Positions 1 through 6,062 of a DNA stretch of 6,101 bases are shown one piece after another. The stretch's first letter is position 1. The number at the start of each line of letters is the position of its first letter. A program made the position numbers and the translations under genes. This DNA comes from Methanocalculus sp. (GTDB lineage: Archaea; Halobacteriota; Methanomicrobia; Methanomicrobiales; Methanocorpusculaceae): positions 1-6,101 of the forward strand of contig NZ_JAUSCG010000202.1 in the NCBI RefSeq assembly GCF_030651615.1. Direction: 5' to 3'. Below the pieces are notes generated by a model that worked only from the letters and a program-made list of their open reading frames with translations, made no database searches and was not told the origin of the DNA.

Positions 1-2552
1 GTGCGGCCCTCCCGGGTTTCAAGAGAGTATTTCCTGTTCCGGGCAAAACGGCCGTATAGTGCACGTTGATCGTTGGCCTGATCGATTCTGAGGTACCCTG
101 AACTCTCAATCGTACGCAGGAGAGTAATAAGATCATCTGCATCCGATCCGGCAGTTGCCAAAAGGAACTGCTCCCATGCAACGAGATCGACTCTTGCCCT
201 CTCCATCATATCCGAAAAGATCTCCATCCGATCAGAGGCAGATGAGGCGATGAGGAGTGAATAAGCACTTAATCGATCGGTTGCTGTCTCACCGTCTCTG
301 AACGCCTCCCTGATCATATCATGAACCGCCGGGGTATCAAGACGGGATAGAAGCCGGAGGCAGAGATTCTTCACCTGCCGGTTTTTAATAGTATCTGCCA
401 TCCTTTCAATCGACTGCCATCTATGATCGGTCAACTGATAGGCTCGATAAATACTCGTGAGAATCGGTGCTTCTTCAGATGCAATGCCAGCTTCAAGTCT
501 TCGCCTTGCTTCATAGAGAGCCATATACTTATGAGCGAGAGCGGAATCTCCTGCATCTTCAAAAATTGTCAGAAATTGTGCCCCCGCACCCTCCATGAGC
601 CCTGCATCTGAGAGGAGATCGATATACAATGATAGAAAGGCGGGGGAGGGCTTCTGATCAGGATCCTCCATCAGTCGCACCATCTCCTGCGAGACAAGCT
701 TCTGATAGGCGACAAAACGCGCCCCGATATCAGGATCAGTCCGTGCCTGAAGATAGAGCTCTTCTTCATCAGGTGCATAATCGAGGATGCCATAGAAGGA
801 GATGCCACGGTTTAATGAGTAATAATCCGGTTTGTCAACATCTTCGATCTGAAGTGTCGAAACAGTACCGGTGACGAGATGGTAAAAGTCCTCGATCACC
901 TCACCGTCACCTCTCATCAGGGCACCATGGAAGGGGAAGGTCCAGGGCGTTTCTCCTCCTGATTGCCGGAGCTGCAGAGTGCAGAGGCGATCTTTTTCAT
1001 CATACACTGTTGTTACCTTGACGGTCGGAAAACCTGAGCGTTTCAGCCAACCTTCTGCCATTCCTTTGAGATCTATCCCGCCGACGGCTTCCATGCACTC
1101 AATCCAGTCATCCCTGCTTGCGTTTGAATGGGCAAACTTTCGATGGTAGAGTGAGAGCGCCCAGCCAAAAGGCTCCTTTCCGAGGATAGACTCGACCATC
1201 CTGACAAACTCGGGTGCCTTGATATATGTGACTGCTGTGATCAGGTCGTTAGGGTCATTGAAACCATCCGGTTCAATCGGCATAGCCGCAGCTCCCGTAT
1301 CCCTTGCGAATGTCCCGTTAACCGGATCAAGGAGTGATATGATCGTCTGAAGTCGGCTATAGTCTTCTCCGAAATGGAAGGCATGATACTGCTGTTCGAC
1401 ATGGACTGTCACAGCTTCGTTTAACCAGATCTCAAAGGGTGTCTCCCCTGTCACTTCTGAGCCATTTAAGTTATGATAGTACTCGTGAACCTTGACACGG
1501 AGGAGATACTCAAATCCTGAATCTGTCATCCCGGAGAATGGCATCAGACGATTGGTTGAGATGGTTGTATTACCTACATTCTCCATCCCCCCGAAATCCG
1601 AGTTCTGCATACCGATCTCCCGGTACACAGATCCGGTATATGCATAGCCGCAGACAATCTTCTGGTCAAGCTGCTTCATCTGTTCAGTGAGCTGTGCGAG
1701 ATCCAACTGTTCCGCACCGCGTGATCGAAGTTCACTCCTTTTCTTATAGAGTCGATAGATCTCATGGCGAATCTCGACCTGATCGTAACAATGGGGTCCT
1801 GTGAAGAGGTAGACCCAGAGGATACCATCTTCAAGGATATCGAGTGCCCGCTCAGCCTGAACCGGATCAGAACCGGGAGGGTAGAGGAGCTCCAGACTGA
1901 ATGATGATCCTGACGGATACTCGAATCTCCTGCTCAATGATGCATATGTCCCGACGCCAAGGAAGAAGAGGTATGGTGCCATCGGGGTCTTCATATTTTC
2001 ATAGGTGATCGAATCGCGTTCCGGTGAGAAACGGTGTCGTTTCACCGCAATATCCCCGTTTGAGATCAGGTGGGTATAGTGTTTGTCTGCAATGATCGTT
2101 GTTCTGTATGTGCATTTGGCGGTCATCTCATCTATACAGGGTAAAAGCCGCTGGAATCCCCACTGCTGGCACTGGGTAATCTGTGTTGGCGGGGCACCGG
2201 CAGGTGTCTCATCATAGTAGAGTCCTTCGAGGAGTGTCCGGCTCGGGTGGCAGACTGTCTCACTTGTAATGATAAACTCAGTCTGTGGCGGGATCTCATC
2301 TGCAAAGGTGATGAGGATGGCATCCCCCTCTTCAATGAACTCAGATGGCCGCCCGTGACAGAGGAGGGAATGCACCGCCAGGCTCTTTGCATTGAGTCGG
2401 AGATTCTTAATTGAATGATCCTTTGTCTTGAAGAGTGAACATGTCAGAACACGTGTTTCATCATCTGAGATATCAAATGACAGGTCCATGTGAATGACAT
2501 CGACAGGGGAAGGGGTGAAGTCGGATCGAAAGTACTGAAAGCCTGCAGGCAT
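1..2552 (-). CDS. M1 family zinc aminopeptidase (PepN-like domain layout), partial at C-terminus
   Basis: Predicted cytosolic metallopeptidase that removes N-terminal residues from peptides using one zinc ion. The frame is open from the ATG at 2552 to the window edge, giving 850 codons. The zinc site HEYYH is at residues 356-360 and, after 18 residues, the third ligand is E379 (in WLNE). The exopeptidase motif GGMEN is at 321-325, and the likely transition-state tyrosine is Y443 (TYIKAPEF). Layout: N-terminal beta domain (about 1-215), catalytic domain (to about 505), Ig-like domain (about 510-605) and an all-helical C-terminal domain running off the window. By comparison with E. coli PepN, roughly 90-100 residues are probably missing. 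The start is well supported: the N-terminus (YFRSDF, then MDLSFDIS) matches the family, and a stop lies four codons upstream in frame. No signal peptide or membrane segment is seen. Oddities: the substrate-amine Glu is replaced by Gln (TQCQ, Q129), and there is a helical insertion at about 262-302. The gene is divergent from the sensor gene. Family assignment is firm; the exact specificity is not. Confidence 0.95.
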   Translation of the reverse strand, partial: MPAGFQYFRSDFTPSPVDVIHMDLSFDISDDETRVLTCSLFKTKDHSIKNLRLNAKSLAVHSLLCHGRPSEFIEEGDAILITFADEIPPQTEFIITSETVCHPSRTLLEGLYYDETPAGAPPTQITQCQQWGFQRLLPCIDEMTAKCTYRTTIIADKHYTHLISNGDIAVKRHRFSPERDSITYENMKTPMAPYLFFLGVGTYASLSRRFEYPSGSSFSLELLYPPGSDPVQAERALDILEDGILWVYLFTGPHCYDQVEIRHEIYRLYKKRSELRSRGAEQLDLAQLTEQMKQLDQKIVCGYAYTGSVYREIGMQNSDFGGMENVGNTTISTNRLMPFSGMTDSGFEYLLRVKVHEYYHNLNGSEVTGETPFEIWLNEAVTVHVEQQYHAFHFGEDYSRLQTIISLLDPVNGTFARDTGAAAMPIEPDGFNDPNDLITAVTYIKAPEFVRMVESILGKEPFGWALSLYHRKFAHSNASRDDWIECMEAVGGIDLKGMAEGWLKRSGFPTVKVTTVYDEKDRLCTLQLRQSGGETPWTFPFHGALMRGDGEVIEDFYHLVTGTVSTLQIEDVDKPDYYSLNRGISFYGILDYAPDEEELYLQARTDPDIGARFVAYQKLVSQEMVRLMEDPDQKPSPAFLSLYIDLLSDAGLMEGAGAQFLTIFEDAGDSALAHKYMALYEARRRLEAGIASEEAPILTSIYRAYQLTDHRWQSIERMADTIKNRQVKNLCLRLLSRLDTPAVHDMIREAFRDGETATDRLSAYSLLIASSASDRMEIFSDMMERARVDLVAWEQFLLATAGSDADDLITLLRTIESSGYLRIDQANDQRALYGRFARNRKYSLETREGR

Positions 2553-2654
2553 AGATGTACTCTATCGTCTGGTGAGAAGATGGTGATATCGGTTCATCAG
2601 GTAGACTTAATCATAGAATCATTTATCATTTGAATCAACCAATAAAGACTATAA
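2553..2654. promoter_or_regulatory. Divergent intergenic promoter region
   Basis: These 102 bases separate the start codons of the minus-strand M1 peptidase and the plus-strand sensor gene, so both promoters must lie here or inside the opposite gene. The half nearer the sensor gene is AT-rich. For the peptidase no clear Shine-Dalgarno site or well-placed TATA box is visible; an AT-rich stretch at about 2605-2632 could serve it if its transcript has a leader of a few tens of bases. That a promoter region is here is inferred from gene layout; exact transcription starts are not visible. Confidence 0.5.
2621..2629 (+). promoter_or_regulatory. Candidate weak TATA box of the sensor gene
   Basis: ATTTATCAT is centred about 30 bases before the ATG at 2655, the distance expected for an archaeal TATA box when transcription begins at or just before the start codon. 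The bases before the ATG (AATAAAGACTATAA) contain no GGAG or GGTG, which also fits a leaderless message. The match to the TTTATATA consensus is imperfect, so this is tentative. Confidence 0.35.
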
Positions 2655-4439
2655 ATGTCTGCTGCTTCCTCATGCCGCCATCAGATCCTTTATGTAGATG
2701 ATGAAGCACCCCTTCTTGAGCTTGGTAAGATCTTCCTTGAACGCAGCGGGAATCTTATTGTTGATACGACAGAGCACCCGGAAGAAGCCCTTGAATATGC
2801 TGTTTTAAGCAGGTATGATGCGATCATCTCCGACTATCAGATGCCGGGAATGGATGGGATTACACTCCTGAAGCGTATACGAACCGCAGGGTCTACAATC
2901 CCTTTCATCATCTTCACCGGAAGGGGGAGAGAAGAGGTGGTTATTGAGGCATTAAACAGCGGTGCGGACTTTTACCTCCAGAAAGGGGGAGATCCGAAGT
3001 CTCAGTTTGCAGAACTCTCAAATACTATTCAGCATGCCATCTCCAAGAAAGAGGCAGAAAAGGAGATTCAACGCCGTTTATTGTTTGAGAAGGTTGTTGC
3101 CAGAATATCCTCACGTTTTGTTGCAGGATCTGATGTGGATCTGGCAATCAATGAGGCACTCGGAGATATCGGTATCTTCTGCGGTGCATCCAGATCCTAC
3201 ATCTTCCTCTACAGGGAGGAGAAAGAGGAGATGGACAATACGCATGAGTGGTGTGCAGATGGAGTACCACCTGAGATTGATAATTTAAAAGGGCTCTCAT
3301 GCTCTCTTTTTCCCTGGTGGATGGAGAGGCTTTTGAAGAATGAGAATATCCGGATACGTTCTCTGTCAGAGTTGCCATCTGAGGCCTCATCTGAGAAGGA
3401 TATCCTTGAGCCGCAGGGTATTGAGTCTTTGATTGTGTTACCCCTCATTATTCGACAGGAGCTTGGGGGATTCATCGGATTTGATAATGTTGAATCTACG
3501 AGAGACTGGACAGAGGAAGATGTTGCACTCCTCAGGATCACCTCTGATCTGATCGGAAATGCAGTTGAGAAGAAGAAGGCAGACGATCAGCTACAGGAGA
3601 AAACTCTGGAGATTCAGGCGTCTTATGAACAGCTGCTTGCAATTGAGGAGGAGATAAGGCAGCAATTTGATGAGATTTCTACTGCATATGAGCTCCTCCG
3701 AAAGAGCGAAGAACTCTACAGAAATGTCATCGAGACTCAGACGGATCTCATCTGCCGGAGTGGAGCAGACGGGACCATCACGTTTGCAAACAGGGCATAC
3801 TCGAACTACTATGGGATCCCTGAGGATGAACTCATCGGGTCGCGCTTCGCCCCCGGCATCCCGGAAGATGAGAGAGGCAGGCTCACGAACCACTTCAGAT
3901 CTCTCACACCAAAGCAGCCTGAGGCAGTGATCGAGCATCGGGTTTCAATGCCTGATGGGTCAGTCCGATGGCAGCGATGGAGCAACCGGGCGTTCTTCGA
4001 TGAACAGGGGAGGCTTCATGAGTACCAGTCGGTCGGGCAGGACTGTACTCTGATCAAAGAGGCAGAGCTTGCGGTGCTTGAGTCTGAGAGCATGTACCGC
4101 GCTCTCTTTGAGCACACCGCTGCGGCAACGGTGATCATCGAGGCCGATACCAGTCTCTCGCTTGTGAACCCGGCATTTGAGACGCTTTCCGGATATACCG
4201 CTGACGAGATCCTGATGAGAAGGATGAGCTGGACCGCCTTCTTCCATCCGGATGATCTTGAACGGATGATGGAGTACCATCGTGCCCGGAGAATCAGGGG
4301 GAAGAAGGCACCCGGCATGTATGAATGCAGGTTTATTGACCGTGCCGGGAGCGAGAAGGATATTCTCCTTCATGTCGGGATGGTTAAGGGGACAGAACGG
4401 AGTGTGGCGTCTCTGTTAGAGATCGGGTTTCGGAAGTAA
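2655..4439 (+). CDS. Receiver-GAF-PAS-PAS signalling protein without an output domain
   Basis: Predicted cytosolic two-component sensor/regulator of 594 residues. The receiver domain (about 9-130) has the acidic pair D15/D16, phospho-acceptor D60 (ISDYQMPGMDG), switch residue T88, aromatic Y107 and K110, so it should accept phosphate from a partner histidine kinase. A GAF domain (about 143-303) follows, then a charged coiled coil (about 303-356), a PAS domain with PAC-like end (about 357-470) and a second PAS domain (about 480-588). There is no HisKA or HATPase domain, DNA-binding domain or transmembrane segment. The protein stops at the end of the second PAS: the last residues are SLLEIGFRK where PAS domains usually close with a D-I-T-E-R-K-like strand. 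The gap after it encodes no remnant of a kinase. It probably relays signals by protein-protein contact; ligands and partners are unknown. The REC-GAF half is clearly more AT-rich than the PAS half. No Shine-Dalgarno site precedes the ATG. Domain calls are secure, the role is inferred. Confidence 0.94.
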   Translation: MSAASSCRHQILYVDDEAPLLELGKIFLERSGNLIVDTTEHPEEALEYAVLSRYDAIISDYQMPGMDGITLLKRIRTAGSTIPFIIFTGRGREEVVIEALNSGADFYLQKGGDPKSQFAELSNTIQHAISKKEAEKEIQRRLLFEKVVARISSRFVAGSDVDLAINEALGDIGIFCGASRSYIFLYREEKEEMDNTHEWCADGVPPEIDNLKGLSCSLFPWWMERLLKNENIRIRSLSELPSEASSEKDILEPQGIESLIVLPLIIRQELGGFIGFDNVESTRDWTEEDVALLRITSDLIGNAVEKKKADDQLQEKTLEIQASYEQLLAIEEEIRQQFDEISTAYELLRKSEELYRNVIETQTDLICRSGADGTITFANRAYSNYYGIPEDELIGSRFAPGIPEDERGRLTNHFRSLTPKQPEAVIEHRVSMPDGSVRWQRWSNRAFFDEQGRLHEYQSVGQDCTLIKEAELAVLESESMYRALFEHTAAATVIIEADTSLSLVNPAFETLSGYTADEILMRRMSWTAFFHPDDLERMMEYHRARRIRGKKAPGMYECRFIDRAGSEKDILLHVGMVKGTERSVASLLEIGFRK

Positions 4440-4536
4440 ACAAGTTCCAGCCTGTCGTATTCTGCTCAACGATATATCCCAACCAGGAAATAGTATCCCT
4501 GCTGATGGCTTATCTCAGACACCTGCCATATCGATA

Positions 4537-4547
4537 CATAAAAATAT
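4537..4547 (+). promoter_or_regulatory. TATA-like box of the alanine dehydrogenase gene
   Basis: CATAAAAATAT is centred about 27 bases upstream of the ATG at 4569, in the otherwise unremarkable 129-base gap after the sensor gene. The bases between it and the ATG include no Shine-Dalgarno-like element near the start (ATTCCTTTC precedes it). The placement suggests a separate promoter and a leaderless or nearly leaderless transcript rather than co-transcription with the sensor gene. The rest of the gap, 4440-4536, shows no hairpin-plus-T terminator or reading frame. Confidence 0.5.
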
Positions 4548-4568
4548 CCGGGCAGTAAGATTCCTTTC

Positions 4569-5507
4569 ATGAAGTACTATCCTGATGCTCATGAACTCCT
4601 CACCTACCCGGAAGTGAACCATGCAGTCGAGGAGGTCTTTGCAGAACACGGACGGGGCAATGTCCAGATGCCTCCGAAGATTTATATCACCTTTAACAGA
4701 GGCGATCTCCGGACGATGCCGGCCTACATCCCCGGAATAAACCTTGCCGGGGTGAAGATCGTGAACGTTCACCCGGAGAATCCTTCCCACGGTCTGCCAA
4801 CCATCATGGCAACGACTCTTCTTATTGATCCGGAGACAGGAGTTCCGACCGCCATCATCAATGCAACCGCCTTAACCGATATGCGGACCGGGGCTTCGGG
4901 GGCAGTTGCAGCAAAATATCTGGCACAAAAAAAGCCCCTCACCATCGGTTTTGTCGGGAGCGGGCGGCAGGCGCATGCACAACTGAATGCGATAGCAGCA
5001 AACTGCGTGATTGAACGGGTGCTCGTCTGGAGCAGAAGGAGAGAGCATGCAGAGGCGTTTGCTGCTGCTTATCCGGGATATGGAGCAGTCGCCCTGAAAA
5101 CAATTCAGGAGGTATGCGACTGCGATCTCCTCGTAACGACGACACCGTCACGAGAGCCGCTCATCAGATCGGAGTGGATTTTTGACGGGACGCATATCAA
5201 TGCAATCGGTGCCGATGCACTCGGTAAGCAGGAGCTTGACACTGCCCTTCTTCTCCGTGCCGAGGTCTTTGTGGACGATTATGAGCAGGCGGTTCACTCA
5301 GGTGAGGTGAATGTTCCAATCAGATCAGGCATATACTCTGCAGAAAGGATTGCAGGCACCCTTGGGGAGGTCGTCATCGGCAAAAAGCACAGATCCTCTC
5401 CCGATGCGATCACGATCTTCGACTCAACAGGTCTTGCGATACAGGATCTGGCGATCGCACGGCTGGTAATTGAAAAGGGGGAGGGGATGGAGCTTTCGTT
5501 TCTTTGA
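4569..5507 (+). CDS. ala: Alanine dehydrogenase, archaeal type (ornithine cyclodeaminase/mu-crystallin superfamily)
   Basis: Predicted cytosolic enzyme of 312 residues catalysing the reversible conversion of L-alanine to pyruvate and ammonia with a nicotinamide coenzyme. It is close to the archaeal alanine dehydrogenase known from Archaeoglobus fulgidus: MPPKIY with K37, GDLRTMP with R48, GVKIVN with K63, MRTGA with R106, THINAIGAD with D216 followed by GKQELD, and the C-terminal IFDSTGLAIQD. These are the substrate-carboxylate and catalytic positions of the superfamily. The Rossmann coenzyme site is GFVGSGRQA (G130, G132, A135). The length is near the usual 320 or so, and the N-terminus begins where the family does, supporting the ATG at 4569. 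One oddity: the strand that normally ends in an acidic residue selecting NAD reads VLVWSRRRE (S155, R156-R158), which looks more like NADP(H) binding. An ornithine cyclodeaminase or ketimine reductase activity cannot be excluded, but alanine dehydrogenase is the best fit. It has its own TATA-like box. Confidence 0.9.
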   Translation: MKYYPDAHELLTYPEVNHAVEEVFAEHGRGNVQMPPKIYITFNRGDLRTMPAYIPGINLAGVKIVNVHPENPSHGLPTIMATTLLIDPETGVPTAIINATALTDMRTGASGAVAAKYLAQKKPLTIGFVGSGRQAHAQLNAIAANCVIERVLVWSRRREHAEAFAAAYPGYGAVALKTIQEVCDCDLLVTTTPSREPLIRSEWIFDGTHINAIGADALGKQELDTALLLRAEVFVDDYEQAVHSGEVNVPIRSGIYSAERIAGTLGEVVIGKKHRSSPDAITIFDSTGLAIQDLAIARLVIEKGEGMELSFL

Positions 5508-5570
5508 AGGGATTTAGAGTTACCTAGATAATTATAAGGATTTTCAAATACCGATGCAGAAATAAAATCA

Positions 5571-5578
5571 TATATAAA
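5571..5578 (+). promoter_or_regulatory. TATA box of the GxxExxY gene
   Basis: TATATAAA lies 24-31 bases before the ATG at 5602 and is the best match to the archaeal TATA consensus in the window. It is preceded by the A-rich AATAAAATCA, which could include a TFB recognition element. No Shine-Dalgarno site lies before the ATG (GTGAATTATT precedes it), so a leaderless transcript starting at or near 5602 is likely. Confidence 0.6.
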
Positions 5579-5591
5579 ATATTAATTTTAT
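5574..5591. repeat. Short AT inverted repeat overlapping the promoter
   Basis: ATAAAAT and ATTTTAT form perfect 7-base inverted arms around the spacer ATTA. The element overlaps the TATA box and ends 10 bases before the start codon, where an operator would block initiation. It is composed only of A and T in a very AT-rich region, so chance is a real alternative. Confidence 0.3.
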
Positions 5592-5601
5592 GTGAATTAT
5601 T

Positions 5602-6024
5602 ATGACTGAACTGAATAATACTATGTTTGATGAAAATGCGATTGCAAAAACTATTGTGCATTCGTGTTTTCACATACACATCAATCTCGGACCTGGTTTG
5701 CTGGAATCGGTTTATGAAGCCATTCTTTTTCGTGAACTCATTAAGCGTGGATTGCGTGTGCAACGTCAGGTTGTTATCCCAATTATCTGGGATGGTCAAA
5801 CGTATGATGAAGGTTTTCGTGCAGATCTCATAGTAGAAGATAAGGTTATCATAGAATTGAAGTCTGTGGAACGAATAGCTCCTGTTCATGGGAAGCAATT
5901 ACTGACCTATATTCGCCTTACTAACCGACGCCTCGGGTTAATCGTAAATTTCGGAGAGGCACAAATCAAGAATGGGATCAAGCGAGTGGTGAATGGATTA
6001 CCTGATGATATTTCCAATCATTGA
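5602..6024 (+). CDS. GxxExxY protein, PD-(D/E)XK nuclease-like fold
   Basis: A 140-residue protein of the GxxExxY family, whose biological role is not established. The family signature is present as GPGLLESVYEA (G32, E35, Y38). A nuclease-like core follows: D75 in FRADL, then IIELKSVE with E85 and K87, then HGKQLLTYIRL with Q99, matching the D...ExK plus Gln order of PD-(D/E)XK enzymes, so a metal-binding site may be intact. The end of the core is LGLIVNFGE (111-119). Length is normal for the family and the frame is unbroken. No signal peptide or membrane segment is seen. Start: the ATG at 5602 fits the TATA spacing; M8 is an alternative. The gene is AT-rich, and its arginines are CGT, CGC or CGA, with no AGA, AGG or CGG, unlike the dehydrogenase next door, which suggests horizontal acquisition. 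It has its own promoter and stands apart from the dehydrogenase. Family membership is firm; function is unknown. Confidence 0.93.
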   Translation: MTELNNTMFDENAIAKTIVHSCFHIHINLGPGLLESVYEAILFRELIKRGLRVQRQVVIPIIWDGQTYDEGFRADLIVEDKVIIELKSVERIAPVHGKQLLTYIRLTNRRLGLIVNFGEAQIKNGIKRVVNGLPDDISNH

Positions 6025-6037
6025 AATTGGATCACAA

Positions 6038-6062
6038 TAAAGACACCAAGCCGCAAAGGAAT
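6038..6062. repeat. Candidate AC-AAG-rich repeat unit beside the GxxExxY gene
   Basis: The tail after the GxxExxY stop contains AAAGACACCAAGCCGCAAAG and shortly afterwards CACAAAAAGACA, both resembling the CACCAAG...CGCAAAG motifs that I recall flanking GxxExxY genes in varied genomes. Only this single degenerate copy is visible and its possible inverted partner would lie beyond the window, so identification rests on resemblance. The remaining bases of 6025-6101 show no gene. Confidence 0.35.

Noticed and set aside
423..874. Two plus-strand open frames of 62 and 81 codons (423-611 and 629-874)
   Set aside because: They lie wholly inside the well-supported minus-strand M1 peptidase frame and their translations show no domain character; they are antisense shadows.
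2132..2392. Minus-strand 86-codon frame
   Set aside because: It overlaps the N-terminal domain of the M1 peptidase in another frame on the same strand; the peptidase frame gives recognisable conserved sequence here.
1..2552. Possible frameshift or pseudogene in the M1 peptidase
   Set aside because: Reading the minus strand from 2552 to the edge by hand gave one uninterrupted frame with motifs in the right order; only the window edge truncates it.
3591..4373. Minus-strand frames of 100-137 codons opposite the PAS region
   Set aside because: The plus-strand frame encodes clear coiled-coil and PAS sequence; the antisense frames are rich in Ser, Arg and Pro with no recognisable motif.
4440..4568. 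Remnant of a histidine kinase domain after the sensor gene
   Set aside because: Translation of the gap in the plus-strand frames gives short stop-interrupted peptides with no H-box, N-box or G-box.
5508..5570. Terminator after alanine dehydrogenase
   Set aside because: Only one short TTTT run (5541-5544) and no stable hairpin are visible, which is too weak to call.
5524..5898. Minus-strand 124-codon frame opposite the GxxExxY gene
   Set aside because: Length reflects AT-rich antisense sequence running into the promoter gap; its Ile/Phe/Asn-rich translation has no family character, while the plus strand has the full GxxExxY signature.
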